Assembly (NCBI GenBank): GCA_001298545.1
Contig: LJCX01000029.1
Span: 744,001 to 808,000, forward strand
Direction: 5' to 3'
Origin: Actinobacteria bacterium OV320
Lineage (GTDB): Bacteria > Actinomycetota > Actinomycetes > Streptomycetales > Streptomycetaceae
DNA: 64,000 nucleotides
Below the pieces are notes generated by a model, which saw only the letters and a program-made list of their open reading frames with translations, was not told the DNA's origin and searched no databases. The first letter of the stretch is position 1; each line of letters starts with the position of its first letter. Positions 55,305 through 63,642 of the stretch are shown one piece after another. The position numbers were made by a program, and so were the translations under genes.

Positions 55305-56324
55305 GTGAGTACGCGCGCGGCACCGCCCATTCGGCACAGGGACGAGGTCGTGTGTGCCGTGCGCGGGCTGACCAAGACCTATCCGGCGGTCCGCGGCCGG
55401 CGCGGCACTCCCGCGACACCCGAGGTCCGGGCCACCGACGACGTAGTGCTGGACATCCGGCGCGGTGAGATCTTCGGGCTGCTCGGGCCGAACGGCGCCG
55501 GGAAGACCACCCTCGTACGGCAGATGACCGGGCTGATGCGGCCCGACTCTGGCAGCGTGGAGATCCTCGGGCACGACATCGTGCGCCACCCCGAGCGGGC
55601 CGCGCGGATCCTCGCCTACCTCGGGCAGGAGTCCACCGCCCTCGACGACCTCACCGTCTCGCTGGCCGCCGAGACCACCGGACGGCTGCGCGGGCTCGAC
55701 GTGCGCGCGGCGCGCCGGGAGCGGGACGCCGTCCTCGACGAGCTGGGTCTCACGCCGATCGCCGGACGGCCGCTGCGCAAGCTGTCCGGCGGACAGCGCC
55801 GGCTGGCCTGCTTCGCCGCCGTGCTGGTGGGGGAGCGCCCCCTGCTCGTGCTGGACGAACCGACCACCGGGATGGATCCGGTGGCACGGCGGGCCGTGTG
55901 GGCCTCCGTGGACCGGCGGCGGGCCGAGCGCGGGACGACCGTGCTGCTCGTCACCCACAACGTCATCGAGGCGGAGACCGTCCTCGACCGGGTCGCCGTC
56001 ATCGACCAGGGCCGGGTCATCGCCTGCGACACCCCCACGGGGCTCAAGGAGCAGGTCGCCGACGAGGTGCGGGTCGAACTGGTGTGGCGCGAGCGGGCGC
56101 CGCTGGACGTGCCCGAGGTCGCCGCGCTGCGCGAGCGGGCCGTGGAGTCGGGCCGCCGCTGGACCCTTCGGCTGGCGCCCGACGAGGCCCGCGCGGTCGT
56201 CGCCACCGTCACCGGCGGAGCCGCCTTCGCCGCCCTGGACGACTTCACGCTGGCCACACCGAGCCTGGAGGACGTCTATCTGGCGCTGGGCGGCGCGGCA
56301 CGGCAGGGGCTGGTGCGGGCTTGA
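55305..56324 (+). CDS. ABC transporter ATP-binding protein (exporter type)
   Basis: 339 residues from GTG 55305. All ABC motifs are intact: Walker A GLLGPNGAGKTTLVRQ (about residue 58), signature KLSGGQRRLACFA, Walker B LLVLDEPTTGMDP and H-loop LLVTHN. The C-terminal 90 residues are an extension typical of drug or antibiotic export ATPases of the DrrA type. TAGTCT (55291-55296) ends 8 nt before the GTG with no ribosome site, suggesting leaderless initiation. The permease gene follows 94 nt on. Confidence 0.93.
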   Translation: MSTRAAPPIRHRDEVVCAVRGLTKTYPAVRGRRGTPATPEVRATDDVVLDIRRGEIFGLLGPNGAGKTTLVRQMTGLMRPDSGSVEILGHDIVRHPERAARILAYLGQESTALDDLTVSLAAETTGRLRGLDVRAARRERDAVLDELGLTPIAGRPLRKLSGGQRRLACFAAVLVGERPLLVLDEPTTGMDPVARRAVWASVDRRRAERGTTVLLVTHNVIEAETVLDRVAVIDQGRVIACDTPTGLKEQVADEVRVELVWRERAPLDVPEVAALRERAVESGRRWTLRLAPDEARAVVATVTGGAAFAALDDFTLATPSLEDVYLALGGAARQGLVRA

Positions 56325-56418
56325 GGGCGGCGAGAGCGCGGGGCGCCGAGGTGAGCGAGCGAGCCTCGAGGCCCGTATGGGACGGTAGGGGAACCGTAGG
56401 GAAGAGGAGCAACGTCAC

Positions 56419-57243
56419 GTGAGTGTCGTACCCGCCGAGGTTCTGCCGGGAAGCGCCCGGGCCGTCACAGAGCCGGTGCCCCGCGCCGCCGCCGAGCTGG
56501 CCCCCCGCGCGCGGCTGTGGCCGTCGCTGGTGGCGGTGTACCGGGCCCAGCTGTCCCGGGCCCGGGTGGCGCGCATCCCGCTGCTGTTCGTGGCGACCTT
56601 CCAGTCGGTCGGCATCCTGATCATGATGCGGGGGGTGGTGGACGGGGGCCGTGAGGCGGAGGCCGTGGTGGCGGGCTCCGCGGTGCTCGTCGTCGCGTTC
56701 GTCGCGCTGAACCTGCTCGCGCAGTACTTCGGACAGCTGCGGTCCAGCGGCGGGCTGGACCACTACGCGACCCTTCCGGTGCCGCCCGCGGCCGTGGTGC
56801 TCGGGGCGGCGGGTGCGTACGCGTCCTTCACCGTGCCGGGAACCCTGGTGACCGCGGTCTTCGGGTGCGTGCTGTTCGGGCTTCCGCTCACCCATCTGTG
56901 GATCCTCGCGGCCGTGATCCCGCTGGCCGGCGCCGCCCTGTCCGGACTCGGCGCGGCCTTCGGGCTGCTCGCGCCGCGGCCGGAGCTGGCCACCGTGCTG
57001 GGGCAGCTCGGCATGTCGGCGGCGCTGCTGCTGGGCGTGCTGCCGCCGGACCGGATGCCGGAGGCGGTGCGCTTCGCCCGCGACCTGCTGCCGTCGACGT
57101 ACGGGGTCGAGGCGTTCGCCCGGACCTTCCGGGCGAGTCCCGACTGGGCGTTCGTCCTCGCCGACCTCGCCGTGTGCGCCGGGGTCGGCGTCGTTTCGCT
57201 GGCCGTCGCCACCTGGGCGTACCGCCGAGCCGCCGTCCGGTGA
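56419..57243 (+). CDS. ABC-2 type transporter permease
   Basis: 274 residues from GTG 56419 with GAGGAG upstream. Six membrane helices: the first near LLFVATFQSVGILIMM, the last near AVCAGVGVVSLAVATWAY. The central part LPVPPAAVVLGAAGAYASF resembles ABC-2 permeases. Paired with the preceding ATPase it forms an exporter of unknown substrate. The 94-nt gap contains no terminator. Confidence 0.9.
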   Translation: MSVVPAEVLPGSARAVTEPVPRAAAELAPRARLWPSLVAVYRAQLSRARVARIPLLFVATFQSVGILIMMRGVVDGGREAEAVVAGSAVLVVAFVALNLLAQYFGQLRSSGGLDHYATLPVPPAAVVLGAAGAYASFTVPGTLVTAVFGCVLFGLPLTHLWILAAVIPLAGAALSGLGAAFGLLAPRPELATVLGQLGMSAALLLGVLPPDRMPEAVRFARDLLPSTYGVEAFARTFRASPDWAFVLADLAVCAGVGVVSLAVATWAYRRAAVR

Positions 57244-57277
57244 CGCGCGGCACAGGCGCGCCTGGCACGATGTCAGA

Positions 57278-57967
57278 GTGACCGCACCGCTGACTCCGCC
57301 TCCGCCGCCGCACGAACCCTCCTCGCACACGGCCTGGCCTCCGCCGCCCGGCGGGTTCGCGGGGGTGGCCACCGCGCCCCATGACGTCGCGTACGGACAG
57401 GACGGGCCCGGCATGAAGACCGAACTGCGCGAAGCCGCCGTCATCACGGTGGCGGTCGCGCTCGCCGGAGCGCTGCTCGGGCTGTTGTGGGTGTGGCTGG
57501 CGCCCAAGGTGCCGCTCGTCGGTGACCTGGTGGACGACAACTGGGTCGTCTACTTCAAGGACACCGAGGGGGAGCAGGCCATCGGCGTGGACGGAACGTT
57601 CACGCTGCTGGCCCTGGCGTGCGGGGCCGTGAGCGCCGCGGCCGTCTTCCTGTGGCGGCGGCGCGGTGGAGTGCCGCTGGTGATCGCTCTCGCCGTCGGG
57701 GGGTTCCTCGGGTCGTTGCTGGCGTGGCGGCTGGGGGTGTGGCTGGGGCCCGACTCCGATGTGATCGCGCATGCGCAGTCGGCTGGCAAGGGGGTGACGT
57801 TCTCCGCGCCGCTGAAGCTCGGCGCGAAGGGGGCGTTGCTGGCGTGGTCGTTCGCCGCGGCGCTGGTGCATCTGGGGCTCACGGCGTTGTTCGGGCCCCG
57901 GGATCCCGATCCGTATCAGGCGTACGTGGGTGTGCCCAAGGACGGGTACGGGGCGCCGATGGGCTAG
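57278..57967 (+). CDS. Membrane protein, DUF2567-like
   Basis: 229 residues from GTG 57278. A Pro-rich disordered N-terminus (1-45) is followed by four membrane helices (about 52-75, 105-125, 132-150 and 185-205). DGTFTLLALACGAVSAAAVFLWRR resembles the DUF2567 family. CACGAT (57266-57271) lies 6 nt before the GTG without a ribosome site, so initiation may be leaderless. No function is known. It follows the ABC permease by 34 nt. Confidence 0.75.
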   Translation: MTAPLTPPPPPHEPSSHTAWPPPPGGFAGVATAPHDVAYGQDGPGMKTELREAAVITVAVALAGALLGLLWVWLAPKVPLVGDLVDDNWVVYFKDTEGEQAIGVDGTFTLLALACGAVSAAAVFLWRRRGGVPLVIALAVGGFLGSLLAWRLGVWLGPDSDVIAHAQSAGKGVTFSAPLKLGAKGALLAWSFAAALVHLGLTALFGPRDPDPYQAYVGVPKDGYGAPMG

Positions 57968-58011
57968 CGGGGATTTTTCTCGCCCCCGCCGCCCCTTCCC
58001 GTCCCGACCCC

Positions 58012-58129
58012 GGGGGCTGCGCCCCCAGACCCCCGCTTTCGGCCTGGACGGCCTCGTCCTCAAGCGCCGGACGGGGTGTTCAGGCACCGAACGGGCAGCG
58101 TCCTCGAGCGCCGGACGGGGTGTTCAGGC
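58012..58129. repeat. Dispersed Streptomyces-type repeat: hairpin plus two 31-bp direct repeats
   Basis: A hairpin GGGGGC-TGC-GCCCCC (58012-58026) is followed by CCCCCGCTTTCGGCCTGGAC. Two 31-bp repeats follow (58055-58085 and 58099-58129) that differ at one base; core AGCGCCGGACGGGG. The second copy overlaps the YbaK stop codon and last residues. This module is common in Streptomyces gene gaps, probably as a terminator or mobile palindromic element. Confidence 0.78.
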
Positions 58130-58627
58130 GCGGGCGATCTTGGACAGGACCGCTCCCGTGAGGCCGGCCAGGTCTGTCGGGGAGAGTTCCACCTCCAGGC
58201 CTCTGCGGCCCGCCGAGACGCAGATCGTGGGGTGGGTCGAGGCCGAGGCGTCCAGGACCGTGGGGAGCTTCTTGCGCTGGCCCAGGGGGGAGATGCCGCC
58301 CCGGACGTAGCCCGTGGTGCGTTCCGCGAGGGTCGGGTCGGCCATCGCGGCCCGTTTTCCGCCCACCGCCGACGCCAGGGCCTTCAGGTCCAGGGAGCCG
58401 GCCACCGGGACCACGGCCACCGTCAGCGCGCCGTCCACGTCCGCGACCAGGGTCTTGAAGACCCGGTCGGGGGAGAGGCCCATCGCCTCGGCGGCCTCCT
58501 CGCCGTAGGACGGGTGGCTCGGGTCGTGGTCGTAGGCGTGGACGGTGAAGTCCACGCCCGCCGCCGTCAGGGCCACCGTCGCGGGCGTACCGGCGGACTG
58601 CTGCTGCTTCTTCGGCTTCTTCGCCAT
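58124..58627 (-). CDS. ybaK: YbaK family Cys-tRNA(Pro) deacylase
   Basis: 167 residues from ATG 58627. The YbaK/ProX-type editing fold is shown by FTVHAYDHDPSHPSYGEEAAEAMGL, RVFKTLVADVDG (catalytic Lys), GKRAAMADP and GGISPLGQRKKLPTVLD. It hydrolyses Cys-tRNA(Pro) mischarged by prolyl-tRNA synthetase. The N-terminal AKKPKKQQQ is a basic extension. The stop codon lies in the second 31-bp repeat. It follows the LON-domain gene by 8 nt and is likely co-transcribed. Confidence 0.93.
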   Translation of the reverse strand: MAKKPKKQQQSAGTPATVALTAAGVDFTVHAYDHDPSHPSYGEEAAEAMGLSPDRVFKTLVADVDGALTVAVVPVAGSLDLKALASAVGGKRAAMADPTLAERTTGYVRGGISPLGQRKKLPTVLDASASTHPTICVSAGRRGLEVELSPTDLAGLTGAVLSKIARA

Positions 58628-58635
58628 GCGGGCCT

Positions 58636-59376
58636 TCAGTTGAGACTGGTCGGGCCGCGCGTCAGGTCCGACGCGGGCAGCGAGGGCAGGCTGCGGATGA
58701 TCGCCGTCTCCGCGCGCAGCAGTTTCAGCTCGTCCCGCAGGCGGGAGGCCGTGTCGGGGGCCTGGAGCAGACGCTGCTTGGTCGGGGTGTCCAGCATCAT
58801 CGCGGCCGCCACCAGGTACGACACCACCGACGGGTCGTCCGGGAGATCCGCGCCGGTGGTCAGTGAGCGCTCGCGGGCGCCCGCCAGGCGCTTCTGGTAC
58901 TGGCGGAAGGCGCGCAGCACGCCTTCCGCGAGAGCGCCCGCCTCGTCGCCCGGGTCCTCGGGCAGTTCCTGGAGTTCGGCGGTCAGGAACGGGCCCGAGG
59001 CGTCGACCGACAGCAGCTTCACGCGGGTCGTGCCCGTCGCCAGCACCTCGAAGGTGCCGTCGGCACGCTCGCGGATCGTCGCCGCGTCGGCCACACAGCC
59101 GACGTCGTGGAACGCCTTGAGCGGGGCGTCGCCGAAGCCGGCCGCGGGGCCGCGCTCGGGCAGCGCGGTCTGGTCGGGCAGGCCGTGGGAGCTGGGGGCC
59201 ACCTCATGGCCGTCGCGGATGGCCACGACGGCGAACCGGCGTGATTCGTCCTCGGGGGTCTTCAACAGGTCGCGCATCATGGCGCGATAGCGCTCCTCGA
59301 AGACGTTGAGCGGGAGCACGAGCCCCGGGAACAACGCCGAGTTCAGGGGGAAGAGCGGCAGACGGACGGTGGTCAC
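58636..59376 (-). CDS. LON substrate-binding domain protein
   Basis: 246 residues from GTG 59376. It has only the N-terminal domain of Lon proteases: VRLPLFPLNSALFPGLVLPLNVFEERYRAMMRDLL opens it, and LKAFHDVGCVADA and VEVLATGTTRVKLL follow. No AAA or protease domain is present, so it is a stand-alone LON domain, function unknown. TAGGCT (59390-59385) lies 8 nt before the GTG with no ribosome site, suggesting a leaderless start. It is separated from the gene upstream by 11 nt. Confidence 0.9.
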   Translation of the reverse strand: MTTVRLPLFPLNSALFPGLVLPLNVFEERYRAMMRDLLKTPEDESRRFAVVAIRDGHEVAPSSHGLPDQTALPERGPAAGFGDAPLKAFHDVGCVADAATIRERADGTFEVLATGTTRVKLLSVDASGPFLTAELQELPEDPGDEAGALAEGVLRAFRQYQKRLAGARERSLTTGADLPDDPSVVSYLVAAAMMLDTPTKQRLLQAPDTASRLRDELKLLRAETAIIRSLPSLPASDLTRGPTSLN

Positions 59377-59387
59377 GACGCTGAAGC

Positions 59388-60434
59388 CTAGTGGTCCGTG
59401 GAGTGGGCTCGTCCGCCGTGCCCGATCCCTGGACGCCAGGGGGGCCGCTCGGACGGTCCCGAGCGCACTTCCTCGCGTACCGCCAGGAAGTGGCCGAGCG
59501 GGTCGTCCGACAGCCGGCCCCAGGGGAAGGACGTGGCGTAGGGGCCGATCAGGCGCAGTTGCGCGAGGGCGTCGTCGTGGCGGTCCAGGCGGACCAGGAC
59601 GTACGTCAGCACATTGCGGATCTCGGCCGGCCACGGGTCGACGGACGGGAAACGGGCGGAGAGCGCGATGGCGCGGTCGGCCGCCGCGTCCAGTCGCTCG
59701 CGCGGCACCTCGGGCCCGCAGCCGTCGGTCAGGTACGCGAAGGCGGCCCGCGTCGGCAGCGCCTGGACGAGGGAGCCGGCCGGCGCGTCCTGCGCGGCAC
59801 GGTCGGCGAAGTCGAAGCACTCCCGGTGGGAGCCGTGCCACGACTCGGCGAGATAGCGCTTGGCGGCGACATGGCAGCCGTAGTGGTGCGGGGCGCGGCG
59901 GACCGCGGCCGACCACAGTTCGCCGAAGTACTTGTGTCCGGCGCGGGTGCCGCGCGCGTGGTCCAGGGCGATCCGCCACGGCACCGGGTCGCGGACGTCG
60001 CTCTGCGCGGCGGCGGTGATCAGCGGGCTCACCTCGCGCAGCAGCTCGGCCCTGGCCGGTGAGCGCCAGGCCCGGTGCACCGCGAGCTGGGCGGCGACGA
60101 GCAGGACGTCCGGGTCGCGCGGGGCGGCGGCGCTCCACTCCTCGAACCACTCCGACCGGGAGTGCGCGAAGGACGCCAGCCGGGTGGCGTACCGGTCCCG
60201 GTACTCCCACTCGGAACGTTCCCGGGTCTGGGCCATGAGCCGGGCGGCGGGCGCGTAGGCGCCCAGTCCGGCGGCGACCAGGGCGGGACCGAGCCGGTCG
60301 TCGGGCACGTCGAGGAGCACCTCGTCGTCGGCGGGGAGCCCGGCGGCGCTGTGGGGGGCGGCGGCGTTCCGTGCCGTCCGGGATGCCCGGGAGGCGCGGA
60401 TGAACGGGGGCAGCAGAGCCATGGTGTGGCCCAT
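59388..60434 (-). CDS. Conserved hypothetical helical protein
   Basis: 348 residues from ATG 60434, or ATG 60422 (MALLPPFIRASRAS). The sequence is almost all helical with regularly spaced Ala/Arg/Trp and paired helices, such as VLLVAAQLAVHRAW, IAADRAIALSARFP and HDDALAQLRLIGPYA. This is the texture of TPR-like repeats, though no canonical TPR is certain. No catalytic motif or signal is seen. It overlaps nothing and precedes the LON gene by 11 nt. Function unknown. Confidence 0.78.
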   Translation of the reverse strand: MGHTMALLPPFIRASRASRTARNAAAPHSAAGLPADDEVLLDVPDDRLGPALVAAGLGAYAPAARLMAQTRERSEWEYRDRYATRLASFAHSRSEWFEEWSAAAPRDPDVLLVAAQLAVHRAWRSPARAELLREVSPLITAAAQSDVRDPVPWRIALDHARGTRAGHKYFGELWSAAVRRAPHHYGCHVAAKRYLAESWHGSHRECFDFADRAAQDAPAGSLVQALPTRAAFAYLTDGCGPEVPRERLDAAADRAIALSARFPSVDPWPAEIRNVLTYVLVRLDRHDDALAQLRLIGPYATSFPWGRLSDDPLGHFLAVREEVRSGPSERPPWRPGIGHGGRAHSTDH

Positions 60435-60559
60435 TGAAAAGCCGCGGGTTCAGATTGCGCCAGAGGGTTCCGGCACCTTCACGAAAGTTGTACACCGTAC
60501 GGTCAAGGAGCGGTAAAAGGTGACTGTGGGCGACGAGGCGTGAGCCCGCTGTCCACCGG

Positions 60560-62149
60560 TCATCCCCGGCGCAGCAGTCGCGTGGCCCCCGCCGCGACCG
60601 TCGTCGCCAGGATCCAGCCGAGCAGGATCAGCGCCGACGACAGCCACTGCCAGCCGCCGCGCAGCTGCCACTCGCCGACCTGCCCGAGGTCGATGACCGG
60701 CAGCAGCAGGTCGAGGGCGAAGAGGGCGGGATTCCAGGGCGGGTGCCCGTCCCGGTGGACGGGCGGATGCGCGGCGTGCGCGAAGGCCAGCGAGCTCGCC
60801 GCCCACAGCACCGCCATCCACACCGCCGCGCGGCCCGGCCGGTACCCGTAGGCGACCGTCCAGTCCTGGACGTAGCCCCAGAGCTTCGCGGCCGGCGGCA
60901 GCGTCTCGCGGCGCCGCCGCTGCTTGGCCAGCAGTACCTCGCGGGCGTCCTCGTCCTCCCCGCCGGTCCGCAGCACGGTGGCCAGCCGTTCGTACGGCTC
61001 CGGGGCGTACTCGGCGGTGGCCGCGGCCACCCAGCGCAGTCGCTCGGCCAGCGGGAACGGACCCTGCGGCACCAGGTTCTCGTACGCGAAGCCGCCCATG
61101 TGCACACTGCCGGGGCCCGGCCACGCGCTCGCCCGGTCCACCAGGTTGATCACCCGGGCGCCCGACAGCACCACCTTGCCGCGCGGCGGCCGCTCCCCGA
61201 GGAAGCGCAGCTCGGGCGTCTGCACCCGGCGCAGCGACAGCTCCTGGTCCTCCGTGAACACGAACCGGGCCCGCTCCAGGTCCACCGCGTCCCCGAACCG
61301 CCCGTCGTCCAGCCGCACCCCGCCCCGACACTCGAAGCGCTGGATGCGGGTCCCGCGCGCGGGTGTCCTGCCGCTCAGCGCCTGGCCGCCGACACCGGCC
61401 GGGGTCAGGTACAGCGAGCGCTCCACCGTCAGTTGGGGCGCGTTCAGCGCGAGCGGGGTGTACGGGTTGGCCAGCCGTGCCCCGCGCAGGCTCAGCGACA
61501 CGCCGATCTTGGCGCTGCGCAGGCTCAGCTCGCCGTGCGATTCGAGCAGCTCGGCCTGGAGGTCCTGGCCGACCGTCAGGCCGTCGGCGGCGATCGAGCG
61601 GCCGCTGCGGTCGCGGTAGACGATCGCCTGGTTGAGCAGCAGGTCCGTGCCGATGTGCGCGTCGGTGAGCCGGACGCCGTTGTGGAAGCGGCAGCGGGGG
61701 AGGTGCAGATCGCCCTCGGTGTGCACCCGGGCGGCCTCGAGACGCGGCACCGAGCAGTCCACCATCCGCACGGTGGTGAACCGCGCCTCCGGCAGCAGCA
61801 CCTCCCGCTCGAACCGGCAGCGCTTCATCTCCAGGTACGGCACCACCGTGCCGCCCGCGAGGTCCAGGGTGCCGCTGATCTGCACGCCCGCCAGCTTCAG
61901 CGAGGCGACCCGGCCGGCCAGCGCGGGCGGCCCGTCCAGCAGCAGCCAGGCGACGATCCGCGCCCGCACGGTCCGCGACGCGCCCCACGGATGGCCGCCG
62001 TGCGGGTCGTCGACGACCGTGTCCCCGCTGCTCAGGTCGTACACGCTGCCGTTGCGGAAGGCCTGCCACATGCCGGCCTCGGCGGCGGTCAGGTCCTCCG
62101 GCAGATCGCCCGGATCGCCTCCCGCGCGGCTGTCCGCCCCCTCGGTCAC
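60560..62149 (-). CDS. Beta-helix/pentapeptide-like membrane protein, unknown function
   Basis: 529 residues from GTG 62149, with GAAGGGGG at 8 nt; the frame opens at 62170. Residues about 60-330 show a repeating 20-residue pattern with L-x-L-x-G-A-R-L-like turns (GDLHLPRCRFHNGVRLTDAHIG), suggesting a right-handed beta-helix or pentapeptide-like solenoid. A helical segment and three C-terminal hydrophobic segments follow (AAVWMAVLWAASSLAFAHAA and SALILLGWILATTVAAG). Often labelled 'oxidoreductase' in databases, but no cofactor motif is visible, so I reject that. Function unknown. It is divergent from hisD. Confidence 0.82.
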   Translation of the reverse strand: MTEGADSRAGGDPGDLPEDLTAAEAGMWQAFRNGSVYDLSSGDTVVDDPHGGHPWGASRTVRARIVAWLLLDGPPALAGRVASLKLAGVQISGTLDLAGGTVVPYLEMKRCRFEREVLLPEARFTTVRMVDCSVPRLEAARVHTEGDLHLPRCRFHNGVRLTDAHIGTDLLLNQAIVYRDRSGRSIAADGLTVGQDLQAELLESHGELSLRSAKIGVSLSLRGARLANPYTPLALNAPQLTVERSLYLTPAGVGGQALSGRTPARGTRIQRFECRGGVRLDDGRFGDAVDLERARFVFTEDQELSLRRVQTPELRFLGERPPRGKVVLSGARVINLVDRASAWPGPGSVHMGGFAYENLVPQGPFPLAERLRWVAAATAEYAPEPYERLATVLRTGGEDEDAREVLLAKQRRRRETLPPAAKLWGYVQDWTVAYGYRPGRAAVWMAVLWAASSLAFAHAAHPPVHRDGHPPWNPALFALDLLLPVIDLGQVGEWQLRGGWQWLSSALILLGWILATTVAAGATRLLRRG

Positions 62150-62258
62150 CCTCTTCACCCCCTTCGTCACTCACGGTTTTCGCACAGCTGTTCATGCCCG
62201 GTGGGCGACCCCCGAACGCTAGACCCGAAGCCGATCTTCCGGATTCCGGCCAGGTTCT

Positions 62259-62275
62259 GTATCAGCCATTGATAC
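62259..62275. promoter_or_regulatory. Inverted repeat GTATCA-N5-TGATAC upstream of hisD
   Basis: A perfect 6-bp inverted repeat with a 5-nt spacer, 42 nt before the hisD start, in the divergent gap. It is a candidate operator for the histidine operon or its divergent neighbour. Confidence 0.45.
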
Positions 62276-62316
62276 GCGCGGACGACGCCCGATCCCGGTC
62301 TGAGAGAATTGACGGC

Positions 62317-63642
62317 GTGATCTCCCGAATCGATCTGCGCGGCGACGCCCTCCCCGAGGGACCCGCCCTGCGCGACCTGCTGCCCCGAGCCGACTTCGAC
62401 GTCTCGGCCGCCCTCGAGAAGGTGCGTCCGATCTGCGAGGCCGTGCATCATCGGGGCGACGCGGCGCTGATCGACTTCGCCGAGAAGTTCGACGGGGTGC
62501 GGCTGGAATCCGTACGCGTGCCGGTGTCGGCGATCGCCGACGCGCTCGAGCGGCTCGACCCGGCCGTCCGCGCGGCCCTGGAGGAGTCCATCCGCCGCGC
62601 CCGCCTCGTCCACCGCGAGCAGCGCCGTACGACGCACACGACCCAGGTCGTGCCCGGTGGGTCGGTGACCGAGAAGTGGGTGCCGGTCGAGCGGGTCGGG
62701 CTGTACGCGCCCGGCGGCCGGTCGGTCTACCCCTCCTCCGTCGTCATGAACGTCGTGCCGGCGCAGGAAGCCGGCGTCGGATCCATCGCGCTCGCCTCCC
62801 CGGCCCAGTCCGAGTTCGGCGGCCTGCCGCACCCGACGATCCTCGCGGCCTGCGCCCTCCTCGGCGTCGACGAGGTGTACGCGGCCGGCGGCGCCACGGC
62901 CGTCGCGATGTTCGCGTACGGCACCGAGTCCTGCCCGCCCGCCAACATGGTCACCGGCCCCGGCAACATCTGGGTCGCCGCCGCCAAGCGCTACTTCGCC
63001 GGCAAGATCGGCATCGACGCGGACGCCGGCCCGACCGAGATCGCGGTCCTCGCCGACGACAGCGCCGACCCGGTGCACGTCGCCGCCGACCTCATCAGCC
63101 AGGCCGAGCACGATCCGCTCGCGGCCGCCGTCCTGGTCACCGACTCCGTCGAGCTGGCGGACGCGGTCGCGAAGGAACTGGAGCCGCAGGTCGCGGCCAC
63201 CAAGCACATCGAGGACCGGATCGTCCCGGCGCTCGCCGGCCGGCAGTCCGCGATCGTGCTGGTCGACGGCGTCGACGAGGGCCTCAGGGTGGTCGACGCG
63301 TACGGCGCCGAGCACCTGGAGATCCAGACGGCCGACGCGGCCGCCGTGGCCGACCGGGTGAAGAACGCGGGCGCGATCTTCGTCGGCCCCTGGGCGCCGG
63401 TGTCCCTGGGCGACTACGCGGCCGGGTCCAACCACGTGCTGCCGACGGGCGGCTGCGCCTGTCACTCCTCCGGGCTGTCCGTGCAGTCCTTCCTGCGGGG
63501 CATCCACATCGTCGACTACACGCGGGACGCGCTGGCCGAGGTCGCGCGGCACGTGGTGACGCTGGCGGAGGCGGAGGACCTGCCCGCGCACGGCGCGGCG
63601 ATCAAGGCGCGGTTCGACTGGAAGGTACCGGCGAGCAAGTGA
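62317..63642 (+). CDS. hisD: Histidinol dehydrogenase HisD
   Basis: 441 residues from GTG 62317. It oxidises L-histidinol to L-histidine in two NAD+-dependent steps. Motifs: APGGRSVYPSSVVMNVVPA, TGPGNIWVAAAKRYFAGKIGID, SQAEHDPLAAA (base/Zn region), GSNHVLPT and RGIHIVDYT. A -10-like GAGAAT (62304-62309) ends 7 nt before the GTG and no ribosome site is seen, so initiation is probably leaderless. The stop overlaps the hisC GTG (GTGA). Confidence 0.97.
   Translation: MISRIDLRGDALPEGPALRDLLPRADFDVSAALEKVRPICEAVHHRGDAALIDFAEKFDGVRLESVRVPVSAIADALERLDPAVRAALEESIRRARLVHREQRRTTHTTQVVPGGSVTEKWVPVERVGLYAPGGRSVYPSSVVMNVVPAQEAGVGSIALASPAQSEFGGLPHPTILAACALLGVDEVYAAGGATAVAMFAYGTESCPPANMVTGPGNIWVAAAKRYFAGKIGIDADAGPTEIAVLADDSADPVHVAADLISQAEHDPLAAAVLVTDSVELADAVAKELEPQVAATKHIEDRIVPALAGRQSAIVLVDGVDEGLRVVDAYGAEHLEIQTADAAAVADRVKNAGAIFVGPWAPVSLGDYAAGSNHVLPTGGCACHSSGLSVQSFLRGIHIVDYTRDALAEVARHVVTLAEAEDLPAHGAAIKARFDWKVPASK

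Noticed and set aside
60560..62149. Oxidoreductase annotation for the beta-helix protein
   Set aside because: No nucleotide- or flavin-binding motif is visible; the label appears to be inherited.
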